A stretch of 64,000 nucleotides of DNA from Protula sp. h YS-2021. Lineage: Eukaryota; Annelida; Polychaeta; Sabellida; Serpulidae. Below, one piece after another: positions 21,171-32,403 of this stretch (the stretch's first letter is position 1; each line of letters begins with the position of its first letter). The notes below the pieces were generated by a model that did not search any database, was not told where the DNA came from, and worked only from the letters and a program-made list of their open reading frames with translations. The stretch covers positions 15,110,156 to 15,174,155 of the forward strand of contig OX457033.1 of the NCBI GenBank assembly GCA_949752745.1. Direction: 5' to 3'. Position numbers and translations under genes: made by a program.

Positions 21171-21680
21171 CTAATCTCATTTATTTTTCTTTAACAAGAC
21201 AGTCAACATGTTTGGAGACAGCCATAAATGGAAAGAGAACATGAAACGATACAGGTACTTTTGTGTACTTCAAAACCGCATAGCGATTATCAAACACAGG
21301 AGGAAATAATGGAGATGGCCATTACGCCAATCACACCGATACAAGTTCAAGTGGATCAAACAAAAAGTAAAATCAATAAAAAAATAAACGAAGCTTTTGA
21401 GCTGTCAAAATGTTTGAATGTATTCATTGGCAGAAAGGTTTGTTCTGTAAGGATGTTGTTCCATGAAAAGACATCTTAAATTAAAACACGCAAATAGTAC
21501 CAATCGATTGGATCAACCAACAAAACCAAAACAGTTCCCACCATTATCAACACCAAACGCACCACCACCACCACAATAACAACTATAACAATTACCACCT
21601 CCACCAGTAGGGCAGCTGCAACAGAATTTATCATTAGTGGACGTAGGTCAACAGCAGCACGTGATCAAAAAATTGCTGAC

Positions 21681-22004
21681 TTGTGTAACGAAACTTCATC
21701 TGATTGCTCTCTTTCCGATATCAATCTTACCCAAAATTTGCTTCCAAATGCCAAAAGTTCAATCTCACATTGTCGCAATAAGTGCATTATAATTTTTAAA
21801 TTTCCAATGAGTCAAGACCAGATTCGTACACTTGGTTCGTTTATGTTTCAAGGACGTGTCGAAAAATTTCTTAATGTTTTTCATAAAGCATCTCCCAGAC
21901 CTCACGGTTATCTACTTACAGATTCCAAAGAAAATACTCCAGATGTAGAGCTTTTTAGATCAAACATTAGAGGCAGGCTGGAACAAGTGTCTCAAACACT
22001 ATAA
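21681..22004 (+). pseudogene. Unidentified Polinton-associated open frame
   Basis: A 107-codon open frame between the polymerase and integrase relics. It has a Cys/His-containing centre but no family I recognise. After its stop the same frame continues with readable protein-like sequence (VVDPRDNN, ASVMEEDEASDKAG), so it is probably the start of a longer, broken element protein. Function unknown. Confidence 0.4.
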
Positions 22005-22520
22005 AAAATCGCAGGAATAACGACAGGTAACCATTTACCAGTAGTTGATCCACGCGATAACAACAAGACTGAGTCAAGGGAAAATAATGGAGCATCTAAA
22101 GTTTTTAATATACTATCGAATGCAGTAAGAGAGGAAAGTGAAAAAAAATGTTTAGCTTCGGTAATGGAAGAAGACGAAGCATCAGATAAGGCTGGTATTA
22201 CAATGACACCAGCCAGTATGCAAGCTCTTTTGCGAAAATGTAAGGCGCTGCTTACCTATTTGATTCTTCTTTGCAGAGGTTTAATTCTTAATCAAATCTT
22301 ACCAGTCATTAATGAGAATTAAAAAACATGGTCATAGTGATGCAAAAGCTGTCAGGGTTGCGCTGCGCAGTTTTCGGGACCTTCTTGAAAATATTCTGGA
22401 AACTTAATTGGAGAAGACAATGGGACAGACAACCAGTCAAGTGATGATGGACAGTCCCCAGATGACTAATTTTCGACACCACATAAAGTGGTGAGCTATG
22501 ATGTTTCATAAATAAGCATT

Positions 22521-22905
22521 ATGAGAGCGTGGGTGAACTGTCTAAAGGTGTATACATTTAATCCATCCAAATTTGGCAGTTTCTCTCGACCAGATAAATT
22601 GCACCAGATTGTAAAGAAAGACGGGAAGGTTGATACCATCTGCTATAAGATACTGAAATGGCTGGAATAACATAAACCATATAGTTTGCAACGACTTAAC
22701 CGAATACGTTATAAAAGAACATCCATTTTTCAGTATCTAATGGTCTAATGGATATAATGAAATTTACTGACTTAAAAACTGTGATGGTGCTCCTATCACA
22801 GACAGTTTTTATCAATCAGAGTTCCGAAAAGCAGCTTTGAAAGATGGTGAACTCCTCAAAATCGAAAAGGTTAATAAAAAAGCGAAAACGTGTTCAAAAT
22901 AGACA
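22521..22905 (+). pseudogene. Integrase relic with catalytic core missing
   Basis: 22521-22670 reads like the N-terminal part of Polinton integrases (RPDKLHQIVKKDGKVD, then ILKWLE and, after a stop, PYSLQR). By about 22779 the sequence is already in the C-terminal chromo-like tail (GAPITDSFYQSEFRKAAL, then LLKIEKVNKK). The DDE core of roughly 150 residues that should lie between is absent, which points to an internal deletion. Confidence 0.6.
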
Positions 22906-23275
22906 GTACTTTGTAAAATGATTTTAATAATTGGCACAATGTTACTGATGCTGTCTTAAGTTAGGATAGCTATTGATCAGCTCAGACCAATAGGCAAAAA
23001 TAACTGACAAGTGTTTTATCTGTCATATTTTATCCCTGTCTATCTTAAAAAGCCTTTGGCGTAACAATAAAAGAGTGGTGCATAAGCACTTGTAGACAAA
23101 CATATTTTATTCCCGCATTTCACATATTTATTGAAAGGTTCTGGCGTAGTAATAACAATTCCTGAGCATTCGATGTATTAATTCAACATGTATACTGCCT
23201 GAATTAATTTACTGGACTTGCTGATCTCATTTTAGCATTTACATAAATGCCTTGAAAAAAGGTATCTAAAGAATG

Positions 23276-23494
23276 CAGACTATTAATAGACTACACAGTC
23301 TATCAATTGTCGATTACTGTGTAATTTTATCCTATATATTGTACTAAAATGTATATTTTTTATATAAATACAATAGGTGTAATTCAGACTATTAATAGAC
23401 TGCACAGTCTATCAATTGTCGATTACTGTGTAATTTTATCCTATATATATTGTACTAAAATGTATATTTTTTATATAAATACAATAGGTGTAAT
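23276..23494. repeat. Two-copy tandem repeat, 109-base period
   Basis: CAGACTATTAATAGACT starts at 23276 and again at 23385. The copies are almost identical except for one base and a TA-length difference, so the duplication is recent. Confidence 0.95.
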
Positions 23495-24047
23495 TTTTTT
23501 TACTGTTTCAGTAGTTTCGTTTAATCTTTAATCAGTTATAATTCTTCATGTTTTTAGTGAAAATAAAGCAGTAAAATTATTCATTCCTATTTTCTTTGTA
23601 CTTTGTATGTGTGCTTTTAAAAGACCCCCAAAAATAACCACATCACGGAATAATCGCACAATGAGCCCATTTTCCATAAAATTTCCCCTTCAAATCACAT
23701 TCTTTATTATCATAGCAATTTTTAATTATGAGGGCTGATGGAATCAATAAAAGTTGTTACTAATTATGCTATAATTGAAGTATTTGAGACCTCTAAAATT
23801 ACCTTGCATAGTATATCAAAAGAGGACTAATACATACGACATTAGGTGGCCAAGAGAGAGGGGTTGGAAGTGTGCATTACCTTATATGGCATACAAATTA
23901 GGAAAGCCCACCTGTGCATTCCATTCACATCGGCGGTATTTCGCCATTACAAAAAAATACAAAAAACTAACACATGATAAACAAAACAAATATGATATGG
24001 TATAAAACATAGTGTACCATATACGCACAACAACACATCAATCCATA

Positions 24048-24195
24048 TGAAAAGAGTGCTATATCTATTTCAAAGTGATTTTTATGTATTTCTCATTGTT
24101 TTCTACCTTTCCAAGTTTCTCTGCTCCTATGTTTATCTCCCAAAAACTACAGTCTTGTTTTTGCGTACATCTCGTAGACGAAACTGTGAATCCGC
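24048..24195 (+). repeat. Dispersed repeat, copy B
   Basis: Shares blocks such as CAAAGTGATT, TTTCTCTGCTCCT and TGTTTATC with the inverted copy at 30000-30165, and more weakly with 3190-3330. The family is not identified and the ends are not defined. Confidence 0.7.
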
Positions 24196-26236
24196 TTATT
24201 GTCCAAAGTAATTTGTAATCGACTCTGCCATATATTATTGACACTTGTAAATAAAAGTACCTTTTATTGATTGCATTCGGTTTCTAGTTTAATTGCTTTT
24301 GTGATGGTTTCACTGGCGAACACAAACCACGAATTAAGGCTTACGTGTTACTTTTTATGAGGCTGAGAGCAACGGCAATCGTATTTCCACATCGTTGGCG
24401 ATGAAATGTGGTCCAAAGTCTTTTTGTACAGCTTCCAGCCTCAATCTCGCCCATCCAATGGCTCTTTCCTGCTTATAAAGCCAGCCATGGTGGATATGAA
24501 TGCTTTGGTTCTGCGCACAAATGCCTCTGAATACAATTATAACACAAACACAGCTAAATGATCGCTCAGCACAGTTATTTAAGTGGCGAGTCAAATAGTT
24601 CTCTCTCTTCGACAAACTTTTTGTTCATACTTATTTAGGAACTGGTGGAACGCTTTCATAATTAATGATGCCACATTTTACGCTTGATGTTTCAATGCTT
24701 TCTTCTCTTACAGGACCTCTTAATTAACTGTTTCAAGACATGTTTACGAACAGTCAGTCACGCGAGAAAGAAACAGTCTCAGGCCAAATTCGTTAAGAAG
24801 AAATATATTAGGAATGGTATACAATAATGTTCAATAAGATCAGAAACTATAGAGCATTAACCTCAAAATCCAACCGTACTTATTTCCATACAGAATCCCA
24901 GGGAAATGCTTACAAAATACTTAGGAATATTTACAGTTTATATACATGTAAACCAGTATGAATCAATTTTGTATAAACTTCTCTTGTGTTGTACCATTAG
25001 CGAAGGAAAATAATTCTATGAATATCAGACGAAAAGTTACAATTTTCAAACTATAAACACGTTTCATGGTCTCAATTTAAAAGGGAGTCAGCAAATAGTG
25101 CCAATTTTTCTTGCAACATTTCATCCATTACATCTTTAATATCTACAATGTACCGTATTTGTGATGAAGTTGTTCTTCTGAAACTTCTCCTTGTGGACTC
25201 TAACTGATAAATCTGAAGTATTTGATTTCTTAAAACTCATTTTTATGAGTGAAATATTTTGTAGACGTAGAAACCATCACTATGGGTTTTCCAATGTAAT
25301 AACATTGGTTATCCCGATCCCTAAAACATTCTTTGGAATAGCACCACATGGGTACCCATAACAGGTGCCCTGTTCCTATGTTTACTATGCCTGTCAAGCA
25401 ACCGACCAATCAACGCACGCTGCAGTTCCTATCATGTGATCAAGCCATTCCCAACTTATCGCGATCCGAGTGACAGGAGTTTTTTCTCCGCTAGATTTTC
25501 TGTAAAAATGACGGATCAAACTAAAGGTAAATGCGTACTGGTGTGGATATTATTTATCTTGGATATATTTGCTGCGTATACTGTAAATTTGGTCTTGCTT
25601 TGTGTACGTTTGCTATGTTTGCTGACTTTGTTGATTCCTACACGTTGAGTTCTGGGATTTGTCAGACCGGCTTTCGTTCGGTAAATGCTTTCCGGCAATC
25701 AGAACGTAGTGTGGGTTATGCGTAATAGACAGTGGAATGGTTTCTGGGCGATTTTCTCGGTTGTCCATTTCGAGGTTTTTCCTCATTGTCAGTAAACAGT
25801 TTGCATTGCTTTGGCTGTGCAAACGGGAAAGTTTCCACCAGCATCAGGTCATTGTAGGAGAGCTGGGCACGCAGTTGTCATGGCTCCAGGAAGTTTGTTC
25901 TTCTCTTGCCTTCAGACTGCGGCAATTTTCTTCGGAGAGTTGCTTACACTTTCCTCTTGCTGTGGTCTTACACGCCTTTTTCTGCTTCAGATAGGTGTTT
26001 ATCACACTAAGAGTAGCATAGCCGTTTGCTAGTCACATTTGCCTTGGTGAGGAATCGATCATGTGTCAGCTATAGCGGCGTCGTACCTTTTGTCAGGGAC
26101 GACATTTCGGCACTACGTCTGTTGGAACAATTCTGGCTGTTGGAGCAGCTCCAGTGGTGTCCTCACTGACGTGTGCTGTCTGTGAAGTTAGCATGGGTCT
26201 GTGTTCCCTTACACGTACTAACTCTGTGTTACGTAC

Positions 26237-26640
26237 TCCCAAGGTGGAAGGCCACCGTGTTGGAGTGCCACCGACTCGGAATGTTTCCGCGGCGGAGTGC
26301 AACCAGCTTGGAATCCTTCCGATTGGGAGAGCTTCCGACGCGGAAAGCCACCGGCTCGGAATTGCTCCGACTTGGAGTCCTACTGACTCGGAATGTTCTC
26401 GCATCGGAGTGCCTCCAATTTGGATGGCTTCCGACTTGGATTGGCTCCGCCTTGGAGTGCCACCGCTTCGGAATCGTTCCAACTCGGAATGCCATCGGCT
26501 CAGATTTTCTCCGACTGGAATGGTTCCGCATCGGAGTGCCTCCAACTTGGAATGCTTCCGACTTGGAGAAGTTTCGATGTGGAGTGTCACTGCCTTGGAG
26601 CTGTTCCCACTCGGAATGGTTCCGTTTCGGCGGCAGAACA
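26237..26640. repeat. Degenerate minisatellite, units of about 16-18 bases
   Basis: About twenty imperfect copies of a unit like GGAATGCTTCCGACTTGG. The unit is close to its own reverse complement and lacks stop codons, so long open frames appear on both strands (158 to 202 codons). These are repeat artefacts unless proven otherwise. Confidence 0.85.
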
Positions 26641-26972
26641 GCTGTCTGGAATGCCACCGTATCGAAATATCTTCCGTTCGGAATGTGCCGTTTTGTGGTT
26701 CTCACAAGTTGGAGCGTTTCTCATTCCAGGACGTTTTAGGTGGAATTGCCACCAGCTTCTGAAGTGCACAGATGGGAGTTGTGGCGCCTCAGTGTAACTG
26801 CCGTTCTGTTAGTAATACTCTCCGCTCCTTTGTTCTTCAGTGTGTGTGTGTGTGTGTGCATTGTTACGATTTACAAATACTACCTTTGTTTATCTATTAG
26901 CTCTGGTAGCTTTTTCCGAAAAAAAAACGGAAAACGTAACAGTCTAATGATTATAAGATTGCTTGCTTCTCT

Positions 26973-28013
26973 TTGCTTCTATTAATGCATACTATTTCTG
27001 TACCTTTTTCTTGCAACACTTCTTGTATGTTGTGGTTCTCTGCTTGTAGAGTCACTGCAGATACCGGAGTCGTGTGCCACAAGCCTGCTGGTGATCCACA
27101 TTCACGCTGCCCGGCCTGTCTTCGCCGCTGGAGCATTCAGCCATGTACACTGGAGAATCGTTGTGATCAGTGCGCACACTTGGACAATTCTATGTTTGCT
27201 TTTGTTCTCCAGCAACAGAAGTTTGCGAGGGTGCGGAACAGGTCCCGAAGGCCCTCCAAGAGTGACAGGTTGTCGGCATCACTGCAAGTCCTTTCTCCCC
27301 TCAACTGGCCGTCCACGATGGCGTTTGATACGGATAACCAGGAGGTGTTTCAGGCACAGAAACTGATTCCTAAAACCATTCCGTTATTTGCTTTACAATC
27401 TGCGGAGTCTGAGCAACAGGGACTTATTCTGCAGGGGCAAATTGATGTTACTGCTCCCACTGGAACAGTGTCAGTGACTGAAACCTCTGCACTTCAGGAC
27501 CCCATTCAGTCTCTTGTGAATGTTCCATTGCACACGGATATCGCGACTGACATGGCAGTAGTGCCTCATGTGCCATCGTCGGAACCATCGTCGGCCGCCG
27601 GAGAATTAGACAGTGCGATCTCTACGGCGGTTACAAACGTGTTGTGGGAGTCTTCCCCTAGGCGAAAGGAACTGTCTCCCTTGAAGAAATTTGTATTAAG
27701 TCTTAACCTGCATCCGGACACGTTGCGTCATGCTTCCGACGATGAGTTAAAGATGTTATTCAGTTTGGCCTCCAAGTCAGGTTCAGTGGCATGGGCTACG
27801 TTACGCCTTAACTCTGCTCCGTCGGCCACTAATCAGTCGTCTTCACCCAAAGATGGGCAGTCGCATCCCCCTCCGTTCCCCCCAGTGCGTTGCGAAGGAG
27901 AGCAGTTTATGATTCTTTGTACGAGTTCGCACAAGATAATTCTTCGTCGGGCGAAGTGGAGCAACCATTGTTCAGTGAACACGAGCAAGTACAACCGGCT
28001 CGAAATTGCCTAA
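26973..28013 (+). CDS. Cys-rich protein of the inverted-repeat element (gag-like?)
   Basis: A 346-codon open frame. Near its start (residues about 35-70) it has a Cys/His cluster: CHKPAGDPHSRCPAC and later CTLENRCDQC, spaced like a zinc-binding module. The rest is Ser/Pro-rich with no recognised enzyme motif. This plan resembles the first protein of some DIRS-type retroelements, but I cannot confirm that. The true start may be elsewhere: a donor at 25526 (ATGACGGATCAAACTAAAG/GTAAAT, in the left inverted repeat) joined to CTGCAG/AT at 27060 would keep the frame and give an N-terminus MTDQTKD. The ORF ends just inside the right inverted repeat. Confidence 0.45.
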   Translation: MLLLMHTISVPFSCNTSCMLWFSACRVTADTGVVCHKPAGDPHSRCPACLRRWSIQPCTLENRCDQCAHLDNSMFAFVLQQQKFARVRNRSRRPSKSDRLSASLQVLSPLNWPSTMAFDTDNQEVFQAQKLIPKTIPLFALQSAESEQQGLILQGQIDVTAPTGTVSVTETSALQDPIQSLVNVPLHTDIATDMAVVPHVPSSEPSSAAGELDSAISTAVTNVLWESSPRRKELSPLKKFVLSLNLHPDTLRHASDDELKMLFSLASKSGSVAWATLRLNSAPSATNQSSSPKDGQSHPPPFPPVRCEGEQFMILCTSSHKIILRRAKWSNHCSVNTSKYNRLEIA

Positions 28014-28990
28014 CACGGAGTTACTACGCGTATAGGGAACACAGGCCCACGCTAACTCCACATCACACGCTCGAAAGGATACAACTGTTAAGCTGTTCCA
28101 GCAGCCGGAGTTGTTCCAACAGACGTGGTGTCGGAATGTCGTACCTGATAAAGGTACGGCGCCGCTGTAGCTAGCACACGATCGATTCCCCACCGAGACA
28201 AATGTGTCTAGCAACGGCTACACTACTCTTAAATGTGATAAACATCTTTCTGAAACAGACAAAAGGCGTGTAAAACCACAGCAAGAGGAAAGTGTAAGCA
28301 ACTCCCCGAAAAAAGTTGCGCAGTCTGGAGGCAAAAGAAGACAAAACTTCCTAGAGCCATGATAACTGTGTGTCCAGCTCTCCCACAATGCTCTGGTGCT
28401 GGCAGAAGGAAAGGAGGACTTTGAAAGTGGAAACTTTCCCGTTTGTACAGCCCAAGCAATGCAAACCGTTCGCTGACAGTGAAGATAACCTCGAAATGGA
28501 AAACAGGGAAAATCGCCCAGAAACCATTCCACTGTCTATTACGCATAACCCACACTACGTTCTGATTGCCGGAAAGCATTTACCGAACGAAAGCCGGTCT
28601 GACAAATCCCAGAACTCAACGTGTAGGAATCAACAAAGTCAGCAAACATAGCAAACGTACACAAAGCAAGACCAAATTTACAGTATACGCAGCAAATATA
28701 TCCAAGATAAATAATATCCACAACAGCACGCATTTACCTTCAGTTTGATCCGTCATTTTTACAGAAAATCTAGCGGAGAAAAAACTCCTGTCACTCGGAT
28801 CGCGATAAGTTGGGAATGGCTTGATCACATGATAGGAACTGCAGCGTGCGTTGATTGGTCGGTTGCTTGACAGGCATAGTAAACATAGGAACAGGGCACC
28901 TGTTATGGGTACCCATGTGGTGCTATTCCAAAGAATTTTTTAGGGATCGGGATAACCAATGTTAATACATTGAAAAACCTATAGTAATGG

Positions 28991-30360
28991 CTTCGTAGTC
29001 TACAAGCTGATATTTTCAAAATTAAAAATGATATTTTTTTAAGATGAGATGTTATTTTCTGGAAAACTCTTCTTCCAAATCAGGATATCCCACTTGTTAA
29101 AGAAGAAAGAGTACAGCGTCAACATGGTTAGGTATCTATTTCTCATTTTCCGAACCTCTTTAAAGTTTCAAAAAAAGATGAATTAAAGTATCCTTCATGC
29201 TACAAAATTGACATGTGCCTCATCCTACAATGTCCCCATCTTCTTCTTTTTTATCTTGTTTGTAGTTATAATGTTATGGATTAATTTAAACTGCAGAGTG
29301 AAAAATTATATTTTTTTATTTTATTTTGAAGGATACTTTGAAACACCCATGCGCTCTCATTCAAACCTTTTCGCATCCATAAGGCGAGGCTTATGGGAAC
29401 TTCTACAATTTTCTTCATAAGAAGCTATTAATAGTCTTTTGATTCAGCTATCCTTACATTTGGTATAAGATCTGGATTTTAGCGATGAATTACCACAGTC
29501 GACTGCTTAGCCGGATTTGCTAAAAATCTGTTGTTATCATTTTTCGTAAGCCATTTCCAAATTTAATTTTAAGACTGTTGTAGAAATAATATCTAATACT
29601 CTCTTGTGATACAGCCAAGTAGAAATTTTTGGGCCAGACTAAAAAAACCAATTGTTTAATATGTGCTGGGTTATCTTTCTGCCATATACATTTGCAACTT
29701 CTGTCACATTCTGAACTAACCGACCAAAAAATTGAACTACTTTAATTACCGTTGCAATGCCCTGCAAAAAATTGTGGTCAACAGACAGAACAAATACAGC
29801 GGTGCTTTATGTAGATGTTCGTGTTGTGGCAAGTTTGACGATTTAAAAATCGTTTATCACCTTTTCGTGATGACTGCATAAATTAAAAATGATTATTTTG
29901 AGCAGAAAAGCCGTTGACGTTATTCAAGCTATTGTAAGTATAAAAAGAGTAGTTAAATGAAAGTTGTAGTGTGAGCGATAATAAGTTATGTTACAGATAC
30001 GCACAGTTTCGTCTACTCGTACGAGAACAAGATTTACGCAAAGAAGAGGACTCCAGTTTTAGGGGATAAACACAGGAGCAGAGAAACGTGGAATTCAATA
30101 GAGAAATGCATCAGAATCACTTTAAAATAGATATACATAGCACTCTTTGTGTTAGAAACCCATTAGAATGATAAGCCAAATCACACTTTGGGAGTTTCAA
30201 ATAAAATGTGCAAGAATACCAGCCCTGGACCTCTCCCTATCTCACTGGTACATGTATAAACGACTTAAATCGAAACTACGAGTTAGGTTAATTGTACGCG
30301 CAGAAGGCCCGCTGTATCAGTGTCAGTTGGAAGAATTGAGATAATATGAAATTTGTAGCA
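28991..30360. other. Noncoding stretch with repeat fragments
   Basis: Holds the inverted dispersed repeat (30000-30165) and, from 30171, a truncated left end of the ATAAGCCAAATCACAC MITE. No gene recognised. Confidence 0.6.
30000..30165 (-). repeat. Dispersed repeat, copy C
   Basis: Reverse complement of the 24048-24195 copy, sharing AGAGTGCTAT, GTTTCTCTGCTCCT and GTAGACGAAACTGTG. Confidence 0.7.
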
Positions 30361-30688
30361 ATAAGCCAAATCACACTTTGGGCGTTCCCAATAAAAGTGC
30401 GCAAAAATTCTGAGTTTCGAATAAAAATAACCGGGTAAAAGAAATGATAGAGAGATTTCGCCTAAATATCAAATTTCTCTTGCACCAAAGGGCAATCGAG
30501 TTTTTAACAACCCGTATGCTATTTCAAAAATTAATTGAAAATTTTAATTAAATATTTTTAAGTTTCAGTTTCTTTTATGTTCTGTGTATGACCTGTTTTT
30601 GCGATATATCTTCTATAATTTTCTATCAATCGAAATTCAAAATTCGTAGGCATTTTATTCGAAACACCCAAAGTGTGATTTGGCTTAT
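30361..30688. mobile_element. hAT-like MITE, intact ends
   Basis: Perfect terminal inverted repeats of 22 bases begin ATAAGCCAAATCACACTTTG at 30361 and end at 30688. The element is flanked by a perfect 8-base duplication TTGTAGCA at 30353-30360 and 30689-30696. No coding capacity. Another copy lies at 53525-53796 and a truncated one at 30171. Confidence 0.9.
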
Positions 30689-31013
30689 TTGTAGCAATCT
30701 GTGACATTCGAATTACCGCTGGTCTATTCCGGAATAGCCTACCAAAAAGATCAGGTTTCGTATTTGCTTCAGAAGTCTTATTTTAAATAATACGGTGTTA
30801 CCTATTACTACAACGCTGAATATCTTTCAGTGAAGGCGTTTCCAAAGAAGTATAGCTCAGGTTTTTGTTCCAATTTGATTTTGTTTTCAGGTCCTTGCTG
30901 CCGTAGTAATTTTAGCGTGGGTGTTTACAATCATTGGTGGAAGGCATCGGTCGTTGGAACACTTGCCTAGCAACAGCTAATCGAGTCTCTACGGCACTGG
31001 ACTAGTACTAAAT

Positions 31014-31424
31014 ATGGAAGTAGAGAATGACTGTGCTGCGATGCTTAGTAATTACGAGGTGTATACATTACTGAACGACATCCAACATGGCAAGAACGGA
31101 CAGAAGAAGCCAAATAAATATCTAACTTCCCTCGCAACCATTTGTTTCTCATCCTTGAAGTATCTTGAGAAAACGCCGTGCAAAGACCAGTCTGACGATA
31201 TCGTTGATAAATTTCTAAAAGCTCTGGAGTCCTTTAATCTGACGAAGGCGGAGAAGCTACAGCTGTTAAATCACCGGCCAACGACTGCCGTTGAAATACA
31301 ACTAATTATTGAAGAAAGTGAAGAGAGACTTACAGAAGAGCAGACGGAGGAAATATTGGACTTGATTGCGAAAGTACTCCCGGGAGAAGAACCAGCAGCG
31401 GAAATGGAAACTGAAGCGTCATAA
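31014..31424 (+). CDS. CRCP: DNA-directed RNA polymerase III subunit RPC9 (CRCP)
   Basis: An intact 136-codon protein. The start has LLSNYEVYTLL, as in RPC9 (LSNYEVFQLL in human), and the centre has LTKAEKLQLLNHRP followed by TAVEIQLIIEESEERLTEEQ, nearly identical to the animal family. RPC9 pairs with RPC8 to form the Pol III stalk (the Rpb4/Rpb7-like module) used in promoter opening and initiation in the nucleus. The family's HRDC-like helical domain spans most of the length, and the C-terminus is short and acidic as usual. Human CRCP has several introns; here the whole protein is one uninterrupted ORF, so this is either an intron-loss locus or a retrocopy. No poly(A) tract or target duplication points to a retrocopy. 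Confidence 0.95.
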   Translation: MEVENDCAAMLSNYEVYTLLNDIQHGKNGQKKPNKYLTSLATICFSSLKYLEKTPCKDQSDDIVDKFLKALESFNLTKAEKLQLLNHRPTTAVEIQLIIEESEERLTEEQTEEILDLIAKVLPGEEPAAEMETEAS

Positions 31425-31920
31425 AAATCAGCATTTGCGTTTTCTCTGTGCTTGGAATTGACACTATCAAGTACGTTTCGAGACATTTTTCTGAGCATTT
31501 CAACTTTTGTCCTCGTGTTTGTAACTAGTGAAGTTCTCAGTACAACCAGTAAATGATTGTGGAGTTAAACATTGCACCTCTTCATTCTGTGATACTTAAG
31601 TTACTGTTAAAAAATTGCTTACGGTTTAATCTATATACTATAGATGACGTGATTACGACAGTTTTAATTGCTGGAATTGGTATTATATCAAAGGATTTTA
31701 TTTTTTTTGGTCATTTGTGTAATCTGTTCGTTACCATAAACTTGTGAACGTTACTTCATTTTGTACAATTTGTGGTGTAGCATTCGGACCTTCGTCGAGA
31801 CAAATTGCGCTAAAGTGAAAGTAAAAGGAAATCGGTTGTCGTACTCGGCTTGTTGCTGCAGAACACTTGTACATTTTCTGGAGTTTGGGAGCCTAAAGTG
31901 CCGTTGTAAAACGAAGCAGG

Positions 31921-32070
31921 ATGTCTGATCCGTACGATCCAGTGTTTTTGGAGGATCCGTACTGGGATGTTGTTGTGTATTATCTGCTGCTTATTCCAGC
32001 CTCGTTTCCGGCTTTGATTTTCTTCCTTTTGTTAGTTTGGATTGGCAGAAAATTTTTTACCCACAACTGA
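31921..32070 (+). CDS. PIGY: PIGY-like small membrane protein
   Basis: A 49-codon ORF. Its last 30 residues, including YYLLLIPASFPALIFF and ending WIGRKFFTHN, align without gaps to the C-terminal half of human PIGY (14 of 30 identical by my count, both ending HN). PIGY is a small subunit of the GPI-GlcNAc transferase, which makes the first GPI-anchor intermediate at the endoplasmic reticulum. The human protein is about 71 residues with two hydrophobic segments; here only the second is evident, after the acidic start MSDPYDPVFLEDPYWD. A first segment could come from an upstream exon, since the ATG is preceded by a possible acceptor (GAAGCAG/GATG). It lies 497 bases after the CRCP stop and before the first AATAAA (32404). 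Confidence 0.72.
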   Translation: MSDPYDPVFLEDPYWDVVVYYLLLIPASFPALIFFLLLVWIGRKFFTHN

Positions 32071-32403
32071 ATAGTCAAATGTAGAAGTGCGTCTTTTGTC
32101 GAGAAGCCCTGACGTAAAATATCTCACATAATGTAATGGACACACATTTGTATTAACAGAAGTAAAGTGCGTTCATAGATTTCGTCAACTGCTTTAAAGG
32201 TGAAAAACCACTTTTGTCGAAGTAAATCCAGTTTGTCTTTTTAACGAAATTAGACGTAAGACCTTGACTGCATGGTTTAGCTAAGTGGGCGGGTGTCGCC
32301 TACTGGGTGTCCAGATATTGGGAGATAACTGTCGCGTATCATCCGGTATGTTGTTTTACAGTTTTCGTTCAGAAATGTAGAAGTATGTGCTGAATTTACT
32401 GAC

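Larger units (their letters stand above)
18300..22905 (+). mobile_element. Relic Polinton/Maverick-like element
   Basis: Fragments in several frames on the plus strand match a protein-primed DNA polymerase B and a retroviral-type integrase, the combination that defines Polintons. Frames are broken by many stops and shifts. The order here is polymerase, unknown proteins, then integrase. Terminal inverted repeats and a target duplication could not be identified, so the limits are those of the recognisable coding debris. It is an old, inactive copy. Confidence 0.72.
22906..25258. other. Noncoding stretch between the Polinton relic and the inverted-repeat element
   Basis: Contains the 109-base tandem repeat and, at about 24048-24195, one copy of a dispersed repeat also found at 3190-3330 and, inverted, at 30000-30165. 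No gene is recognised. Confidence 0.6.
25259..28990. mobile_element. 3.7-kb element with about 1-kb terminal inverted repeats
   Basis: The left arm (about 25259-26240) reappears reverse-complemented at about 28010-28990 with some 90% similarity by eye. Both begin TTGTAGAC at the outer edge and share ACAGGTGCCCTGTTCCTATG and ATGACGGATCAAACT. The interior has a minisatellite and one long ORF. No clear target duplication flanks the ends. It could be a foldback transposon, a non-autonomous DNA transposon or an inverted duplication of a retroelement terminus. No transposase is seen. Confidence 0.8.

Noticed and set aside
26093..26797. Overlapping 134 to 202-codon frames on both strands
   Set aside because: They track a stop-poor minisatellite unit, with no domain and no frame preference.
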